A DNA stretch of 40,010 nucleotides from Bacillota bacterium. Its GTDB lineage: Bacteria > Bacillota > Sulfobacillia > UBA995 > UBA9673. The notes below the pieces were generated by a model, which worked only from the letters and a program-made list of their open reading frames with translations, was not told the origin of the DNA and did not search any database. Below, piece by piece: positions 34,492 through 40,010 of the stretch. The first letter of the stretch is position 1. Each line of letters opens with the position of its first letter. A program made the position numbers and the translations under genes. The stretch covers positions 1 to 40,010 of the forward strand of contig QZJP01000083.1 in the NCBI GenBank assembly GCA_003599345.1, written 5' to 3'.

Positions 34492-35253
34492 CTATTGGAT
34501 ACCGTACTCGACCCTGACGTAGATCACCATCTCGACCATGCCCGGCTCCACCGGCACGGACGAGCCGGCGGCTGCGGCCATGCCCCTTTCGAGCACGACG
34601 GGTCCGGGAACGTAGGACTCGAGGCTCATGTTCTTTACCGATCCGACACGGCACCCGGCCGCGGCGGCGAGGGCTTCGGCCTTGGCCCTGGCGTCGCGGA
34701 CGGCCTCGGCTATGGCCTCGAGATAGAGGGCCTTGGAATCGGCTACGCTGAAGGTGATGCCGTAGACGTTGTTGGCGCCCGCCTGCACCGCGTCGTCGAT
34801 GAGATCACCTATCTTGTCGAGCTGGGTCCAGGTGCAGCTCACCTGGTTCGAGGCCTGGTAGCCGACAATCCGGCCCGGTCCCCGTTCCTGGTATTCGTAC
34901 TGCGGGTAGAGGTTCACGTTGGTGGTCTGGATGTTCGCGCGGGGCACGCCGGAGGAGATGATGGTGGCAATGACCCGGTTCATGGCCGAAGTGCACTGGG
35001 CCATGGCGTCCGCGGCGTTCGAGGCCTGGGCCTGGACTCCGAAGGTAATCGTGGCGGTGTCCGGGGCGGCCTTGATGGTCGCCTGCCCGTTCACGGAGAT
35101 GCTGCCCGTCGACGCGTCCGTCCCGTCGGCGGCGAGAGCGACGCCCGGGCCTAACCCGCGGGCAACTAGGACACCGGCGATAGCGACTAGGACGGCGAGG
35201 GCTAGGGCGCCGGCGTAGAGCGTGGGACGGCGCCTGACAAACGCGATCTTCAT
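34492..35253 (-). CDS. SIMPL domain (DUF541) secreted/membrane-anchored protein
   Basis: ISVNGQATIKAAPDTATITFGVQAQASNAADAMAQ, YQASNQVSCTWTQLDKIGDLIDDAVQAGANNVYGITFSVAD; start at ATG 35253 (MKIAFVRRRPTLYAGALALAVLVAIAGV). Confidence 0.88.
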   Translation of the reverse strand: MKIAFVRRRPTLYAGALALAVLVAIAGVLVARGLGPGVALAADGTDASTGSISVNGQATIKAAPDTATITFGVQAQASNAADAMAQCTSAMNRVIATIISSGVPRANIQTTNVNLYPQYEYQERGPGRIVGYQASNQVSCTWTQLDKIGDLIDDAVQAGANNVYGITFSVADSKALYLEAIAEAVRDARAKAEALAAAAGCRVGSVKNMSLESYVPGPVVLERGMAAAAGSSVPVEPGMVEMVIYVRVEYGIQ

Positions 35254-35291
35254 TCCGTATCCCTCCCGAGTGGGTATTCGTTCGCCGCGTA

Positions 35292-35318
35292 TTGACGCCG
35301 GGAGGCCCTGTTTGTTCC
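35292..35318 (-). promoter_or_regulatory. Candidate ECF-type promoter upstream of the SIMPL gene
   Basis: Reverse strand GGAACA-N15-CGTCAA, about 40 bp before ATG 35253. Confidence 0.5.
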
Positions 35319-35354
35319 ATCGGCCCGTACAGGCCATCAGCCCGTACAGTAACA

Positions 35355-35380
35355 GGGCGGCGGGTGCAAACCCACCGCCC
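35355..35380 (-). terminator. Hairpin between SIMPL promoter region and DUF4349 gene 3' end
   Basis: gggcggcgggtgcaaacccaccgccc inverted repeat. Confidence 0.4.
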
Positions 35381-35421
35381 GTCGGTTCCCGCCGGCTCCC
35401 GGCCGGTCCCCCCGGCCGGCC

Positions 35422-36792
35422 CTACATCCCGGCCCGCCGGCGCCGCCTGGCCTGCACGGCCAGGACGACGAACCACACCAGCCCGGCAAACACGACCAAC
35501 GGAACCGCGATGGCCGCCAGGAAGACGACAAATCCGCCGGCCACTCCGGCCAACCACTCAAGGCTCTTGAAGAACGCGTCGACAATCCTGTCCCAGAGCC
35601 CGGCCTCGGGGCCCGGACCAGGCTGAACGGGCTGCAGGTTCAGGACTATCGTGGACAAGGCTATTTGTTCGTCCAACGCCCTGAGCTGCGCCTCGTAGCT
35701 CTCGATCTCGGTCCTCACGCGGGCCAGCTCGTTCTCGATGGCGAACATCTCCCCCAGGTTCTGGGCCTGGCCGAGCAAGAGCAACAAGCGCTGCTCCTGG
35801 AGCTTGAGATTCCTCACATGAGCCGACAGGTCGATGTGCCGGGCGGTAACGTCCTGCCGGCTGATCTGCTCGGTGACCACCCTGCTCCCGAGTAGCCGGA
35901 TGCGCTCGAGCACCGAGTACAAGGAGTCTGTCGGGACGCGCAGGGTCAAGGACGCTCCGGTCACCCCGGCTTGATCGGTCCAGTAGCTGAGGGACTCGAC
36001 GAAGCCCCCGGCCGAGGAGGAGGCGGCGATCGCCTTATCCTTGGCCTCGGCGATGTTCTCGCACTCGAGATTCATGAACACGTGAAGGATGACCTTGCGG
36101 CCGGTCTCAGCCCCGGCGGCCAGCGTGACGGCCTCCGAGCCCGCACCGGCCCCGGCCGCGCCTAGGTCTTCTCCGGACCCGCCGCGGCCCCCCTCATCGG
36201 TCGCGATCGAGTACCCACCCGTGTCGCCGCCGGGAGCCTTGTCCGTGGCCGCGAAGTCGCCGCTATAGCCCGTGGCCCCCGGCGGGGCCCCCGGCTCCGC
36301 TCCGATTCCGGCGCCCCCCATGCCTTGGGGAGCGCTCCCCTCTTGCCCTGGGGACCTCAGGCCGAGCAGGTCGGCCCCCGGAATGGGCACGCCCATGAAG
36401 TAGGCGAAGCTTCCGGCCCACACGAAGATGAGCAGGGCCGCGGCGGCGTAGGCCAGCCTCCTTGTGGGAAGGCGACGGAACCACTCGCCGAGACCGTCCA
36501 GCAGCCTGGCCACACTCGCGGCCGCGTGGCTACCGGGCACTGCCCGCGCCACGGCCGGCGCTTCGGCCCGTATCCGCCGGACCAAGCCGGCGTGGAAATC
36601 CTCGGGCAGTTCAGGCCTGGGCATGTTCCGGGCCATAGCCACGACCGCCCTAAGGGACTCCATCTCGGCGGAGCAGGCCGGGCACCCGGCCAGGTGATTC
36701 TCGACCATAAGGCGTGACGGGGGACTGAGTTCGCCGTCGATGAAGGCGGATAGAAGTCCGCGGACCTTTCCGCAACGCGCAGGAGACATCAC
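35422..36792 (-). CDS. Zinc-finger anti-sigma (ZAS) domain fused to DUF4349 membrane protein
   Basis: N-terminal C..LLSAFIDGELSPPSRLMVENHLAGCPAC (HxxxCxxC); central TM; DUF4349-like FMNLECENIAEAKDKAIAASSSAGGFVES...LTLRVPTDSLYSVLERIRLLGSRVVTEQISRQDVTARHIDLSAHVRNLKLQEQRLLLLLGQAQNLGEMFAIENELARVRTEIE; C-terminal TM. Confidence 0.88.
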   Translation of the reverse strand: MMSPARCGKVRGLLSAFIDGELSPPSRLMVENHLAGCPACSAEMESLRAVVAMARNMPRPELPEDFHAGLVRRIRAEAPAVARAVPGSHAAASVARLLDGLGEWFRRLPTRRLAYAAAALLIFVWAGSFAYFMGVPIPGADLLGLRSPGQEGSAPQGMGGAGIGAEPGAPPGATGYSGDFAATDKAPGGDTGGYSIATDEGGRGGSGEDLGAAGAGAGSEAVTLAAGAETGRKVILHVFMNLECENIAEAKDKAIAASSSAGGFVESLSYWTDQAGVTGASLTLRVPTDSLYSVLERIRLLGSRVVTEQISRQDVTARHIDLSAHVRNLKLQEQRLLLLLGQAQNLGEMFAIENELARVRTEIESYEAQLRALDEQIALSTIVLNLQPVQPGPGPEAGLWDRIVDAFFKSLEWLAGVAGGFVVFLAAIAVPLVVFAGLVWFVVLAVQARRRRRAGM

Positions 36793-37502
36793 GCGTCAAC
36801 TCCTTTCGCCTGGCCGGCCCCCGGCCCGCTGGAAACGGCTTCCGGTCGGCCAAGGCCTGGCCGGCCCCCAGGCGGAGGGGAACCCGGCCGAGCAGAGTCG
36901 ACACTATAGACGCCCGCATGAGCGAGAAGTTCCCGACTTCTGAGCCGGTCGCGCAATGTCGAACGCGCTCGGCTGATTCTCGACTTCACCGTGCCGAGGT
37001 TACACCCCAGGACACGGGCTATCTCCTCGTAGCTGAAACCCTCGAAATCCCTCAGGACGATGGCCATTCTGTGGTCGAGAGGAAGTCCGGCGACGGCGGC
37101 CCGGATCTCGGCCTGCACCTCGGCCCGCAGGGCAAGCTCCTCCGGCTCGTAGGTAACGTCGCCCACGTCCCGCCGCAGCCCCCCCGTGTCGGTGTCTATC
37201 GGGTCGTCCATTGAGACAACCGGCACGGACCGGCGCCGCCGCCGCAATTGGTCCAGGCAAGCGTTGGACACGACGCGATAGAGCCACGTGGAAAACGAGG
37301 AGTCTCCCTTAAACCGGCCTAGTGCCCGGAAGACTTTCAGGAAGGCCTCTTGCGCAAGGTCGGCGGCGTCGTCCCTGTTGCCCGAGATACGGTAGGCGAG
37401 GCTGTAGACTTTGGCTTCAAAAGGCCCGATGAGCTGGGCGAATGCGCCCCCGTCACCCACAACCGCCCGGGCGATGAGTTCGGACTCCGCTTCCTTCTGC
37501 AA
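36789..37502 (-). CDS. ECF-type RNA polymerase sigma factor
   Basis: YRISGNRDDAADLAQEAFLKVFRALGRFKGDSSFSTWLYRVVSNACLDQLRRRR; region 4 DHRMAIVLRDFEGFSYEEIARVLGCNLGTVKSRISRARSTLRDRL. TTG start at 37502 after cgggaggtg preferred; ATGA overlap with the anti-sigma gene. Confidence 0.92.
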   Translation of the reverse strand: MQKEAESELIARAVVGDGGAFAQLIGPFEAKVYSLAYRISGNRDDAADLAQEAFLKVFRALGRFKGDSSFSTWLYRVVSNACLDQLRRRRRSVPVVSMDDPIDTDTGGLRRDVGDVTYEPEELALRAEVQAEIRAAVAGLPLDHRMAIVLRDFEGFSYEEIARVLGCNLGTVKSRISRARSTLRDRLRSRELLAHAGVYSVDSARPGSPPPGGRPGLGRPEAVSSGPGAGQAKGVDA

Positions 37503-37565
37503 CTTGCGCACCTCCCGCCGGCCGGCCAGGCCGAGCTTGCCGAGGCACAACGGACCTTTCGACTT

Positions 37566-37593
37566 TAGACGTTGGATGGGCGTGGCTTGTTCC
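37566..37593 (-). promoter_or_regulatory. Candidate autoregulatory ECF-type promoter upstream of the sigma gene
   Basis: Reverse strand GGAACA-N16-CGTCTA. Confidence 0.5.
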
Positions 37594-37632
37594 CTGTCCG
37601 GAGAGATGTGTTACCGCCGGCAGGCCCCCCGG

Positions 37633-39078
37633 CTAGTTCGGACCCCCGGTGACCCTCGTGATGGAGACGCCGTCCGCCGTCGCCTCCACGACCCAAGAGC
37701 TCGAGACAGCCGCTGCCAGGTCCCGGGCTTCGATGAAACTCGTGGCGTCGACTATCTTCACCGGGACGGGCTGCCCGGCCAGGGTCACGGTGCGAGTGCC
37801 GGAATCCCAGGTGACTCCGAGCCCGAGCGACCCGGCCACAGTCCTGAGAGGGACATAGGTTCCACCATTCTCGTGGAATGCCTCCCTGGAGACGACCAAT
37901 CCGTCAACCCGGACGTAACCGAGGTGTCCGGTCAATTCCGCGGAGAGCACGTTGTTGGGTGGAGGCCCTAGAGCCGTGACGTCCCAGACCCAAGACACGT
38001 GGCAGCCCGTGGCCGCGGCGAGCGAGTCGAGCGTGGCGTAGGCCCGGTCGGCGACCACCACCCCTTCGACGGACCTTCCGTTGACGGATGCTGTCTTACT
38101 GGTGGCATCCCAGCTCACGCTGAACCCCATCGCCGAACAGAACGGGCGCACGGCGACGAGAGTCACGACGTCCGGCGCGCGGCCCAGCCTGAGCACGGGC
38201 GAGTCGACCCGCCGCGTTCCCACCCACACGGGGGAAGCAGTATCCAGGGACACCGCCCCGTGGCGCGAAACGGCGGCAATCAGCCAATCGAGGACCCCCC
38301 GGTCGATCGTGTAGCCGGCCACTGCCAGCCGTGATTCGACGAAGGCCCGGTAGGGGCCGACCCGGCCGTAAACATCCGGATGCAGCGAGAGGACGAACCC
38401 AGGCTCGGGCTGGGTGCCGCCCGCCTCGAGTCCGGCGCTGAACGCGGCCAGCTCGACAGGTTCGTAGACAATCTCTACGGGGGCACCGATAGGGGTGATC
38501 TCGTAGAGGCGTTCCACGTCGGCATTGTGGAGCCGGACGCACCCCCCCGAGACGGTGTGCCCGATAGACCAGTCGGAATTCGTGCCGTGGAACCCGAACC
38601 TCCCGTACCAACCCAGCCACCGCGAGCCCAGGGGATTGTCCGGCCCCGGCGGGACCGGGTCTCCTCCGGGCGGGTAGTAGGTGGGATACGTGGCCTTGCT
38701 GACTATCGAGTAGCGCCCGATGGGCGTGTGGTGGTACAGGCTGCCGACAGCCGTGGGGTAGGTGGCGGTCAAGGTGCCTTGGTGGTAGACGTAGAGCTGG
38801 CGCGCGGCCACGTTCAGGACGAGGTAGATGGAGTGGGCCGGCGGGGCGGTCCGGCCGTCCTCTCCCGGAACGCCCGGCAGCACCTCGGGCGGCACCCGGA
38901 GCGGAGTCCAGCACTCGTCCGGGTCCGGGCCGTATTCCGGCGGGAACGGCCTCGGGGCGGCGGGGTCGGGGACAGTCGGGTCGTCGACCGCGGCGTGCAC
39001 ACCCGGCCGGGGACACTGACAGACCAGCAAGGCGAGAAGAGCGAGGACAACCGCGATGCGGTGGTTGATCGAGGGCAC
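37633..39078 (-). CDS. Secreted L,D-transpeptidase with copper-amine-oxidase-N-like domains
   Basis: YkuD core HGTNSDWSIGHTVSGGCVRLHNADVERLYEITPIGAPVEI; C-terminal GTYVPLRTVAGSLGLGVTWDSGTRTVTLAG repeat region; N-terminal signal peptide. Confidence 0.9.
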   Translation of the reverse strand: MPSINHRIAVVLALLALLVCQCPRPGVHAAVDDPTVPDPAAPRPFPPEYGPDPDECWTPLRVPPEVLPGVPGEDGRTAPPAHSIYLVLNVAARQLYVYHQGTLTATYPTAVGSLYHHTPIGRYSIVSKATYPTYYPPGGDPVPPGPDNPLGSRWLGWYGRFGFHGTNSDWSIGHTVSGGCVRLHNADVERLYEITPIGAPVEIVYEPVELAAFSAGLEAGGTQPEPGFVLSLHPDVYGRVGPYRAFVESRLAVAGYTIDRGVLDWLIAAVSRHGAVSLDTASPVWVGTRRVDSPVLRLGRAPDVVTLVAVRPFCSAMGFSVSWDATSKTASVNGRSVEGVVVADRAYATLDSLAAATGCHVSWVWDVTALGPPPNNVLSAELTGHLGYVRVDGLVVSREAFHENGGTYVPLRTVAGSLGLGVTWDSGTRTVTLAGQPVPVKIVDATSFIEARDLAAAVSSSWVVEATADGVSITRVTGGPN

Positions 39079-39251
39079 TCCGTTCTATCTCCTCCCGGCC
39101 TGGAGCATCGCGGTCTACCGGAGTATACGCCCGTCTGGGACGGGCCTATGCGGCTTGACCGCTTGAATAGGGACCTGAATACGGGAGTTCCAGGAGAAGA
39201 ACCCTAGGTGTCGAGAAGAGCCGGCCTAGGGCCGAACTTGGAGGGATACCT

Positions 39252-40010
39252 TTGTTCAAGCACGAGAAGCCACTGCTCCATCCCGCCAGAGTGGACCGTC
39301 CGAACCCGAACTACGCCCAGATCCTGCAGGAGAATCTGGGCGGCCCCAACGGCGAGCTGAAAGCGGCGCTTGAGTACCTCACGCAGAGCTTCAGGGTGAA
39401 GGACCCCGCGATCCGCGATCTCATGCTCGACATCGGCGCCGAGGAACTGAGCCACATGGAGATCATTGCCACGACCATCAACATGCTCAACGGTCACGAC
39501 CTGGCGGGCACCGGTGCGACCGTGGGCGCGATCGAGGCTCAAACGCTGGGCGGCCTCCTGCCCATGCTGACAAACTCCTCCGGCCAGCTCTGGACGGCGG
39601 CCTACGTCAACGCTACGGGCGACCTGGCGGCCGACCTGCTCTCCGATATCGCCGCCGAGCAGAGCGCCAAGGTGGTCTATGAGTACCTCTACCGGCAGAT
39701 AAACGACCAGGGGGTCAGGGAGACCATCGATTTCCTCCTCAACCGGGAGGAAGCCCACAACGCGCTGTTCCGGGAAGCGTTCAACCGCCTCCCGAAGGAC
39801 GCCGGCTCACTGGCCGATTTCGGGGTGGAGCGGCACGCCCAGCAGTACTTCGACACGTCGACGCCGGGCCGGTTCTTCGACCGCCCGCAGGGAACACCAC
39901 CTCACTTCACTCAGCCCGACCGCAACCAGCAGCGTGTCTACCAGCCGGGCTCGCAGAGCATGCAAGTGCCGGGCGAGCACCAGCGCTACGGGACTCCGGG
40001 AGGGACGTAC
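39252..40010 (+). CDS. Manganese catalase family protein (truncated by window end; missed by the ORF track)
   Basis: TTG start with ggaggg SD: (M)FKHEKPLLHPARVDRPNPNYAQILQENLGGPNGELKAALEYLTQSFRVKDPAIRDLMLDIGAEELSHMEIIATTINMLNGHD...DIAAEQSAKVVYEYLYRQINDQGVRETIDFLLNREEAHNALF; metal-ligand EELSHME and REEAHN motifs. Confidence 0.92.
   Translation, partial: MFKHEKPLLHPARVDRPNPNYAQILQENLGGPNGELKAALEYLTQSFRVKDPAIRDLMLDIGAEELSHMEIIATTINMLNGHDLAGTGATVGAIEAQTLGGLLPMLTNSSGQLWTAAYVNATGDLAADLLSDIAAEQSAKVVYEYLYRQINDQGVRETIDFLLNREEAHNALFREAFNRLPKDAGSLADFGVERHAQQYFDTSTPGRFFDRPQGTPPHFTQPDRNQQRVYQPGSQSMQVPGEHQRYGTPGGTY

Noticed and set aside
39204-39758. 184-aa minus-strand ORF
   Set aside because: Antisense to the manganese catalase coding frame.
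1-40010. CRISPR arrays, prophage or transposase genes
   Set aside because: No regularly spaced repeats, cas genes, integrase, transposase or phage structural genes were recognised anywhere in the window.

Overview
A 40 kb chromosomal segment from a high-GC, probably spore-forming Bacillota-type bacterium (inferred from the Spo0E-like domain, KinA-like H-box, YfhL ferredoxin, CotJC-like Mn catalase and polA-mutM-coaE order). It is mostly ordinary chromosome: transporters, regulators, DNA repair/replication (polA, mutM), coaE, cell-wall enzymes and two tRNA-Leu genes. Main items of interest: (1) a compact four-gene minus-strand signalling cassette (13335-17897) encoding a receiver with Glu at the phospho-acceptor position, a double-domain KaiC-like ATPase, a GAF-like protein ending in a Spo0E-like phosphatase motif, and a soluble histidine kinase with a sporulation-kinase-like H-box; this is my candidate for an undescribed system. 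(2) An ECF sigma / fused zinc-finger anti-sigma-DUF4349 / SIMPL locus with two near-identical candidate ECF promoters (GGAACA-N15/16-CGTCwA). (3) A comA - 35-codon TTG-start membrane ORF - yeiH operon. (4) A hicAB toxin-antitoxin locus with an apparent one-base frameshift in hicB. (5) A coaE gene with no ATG/GTG/TTG start upstream of its P-loop. (6) A 2-hydroxyacyl-CoA-dehydratase-like pair with a DUF362 ferredoxin and an acyl-CoA ligase. All calls come from reading the sequence and motif recognition; no database searches were run.
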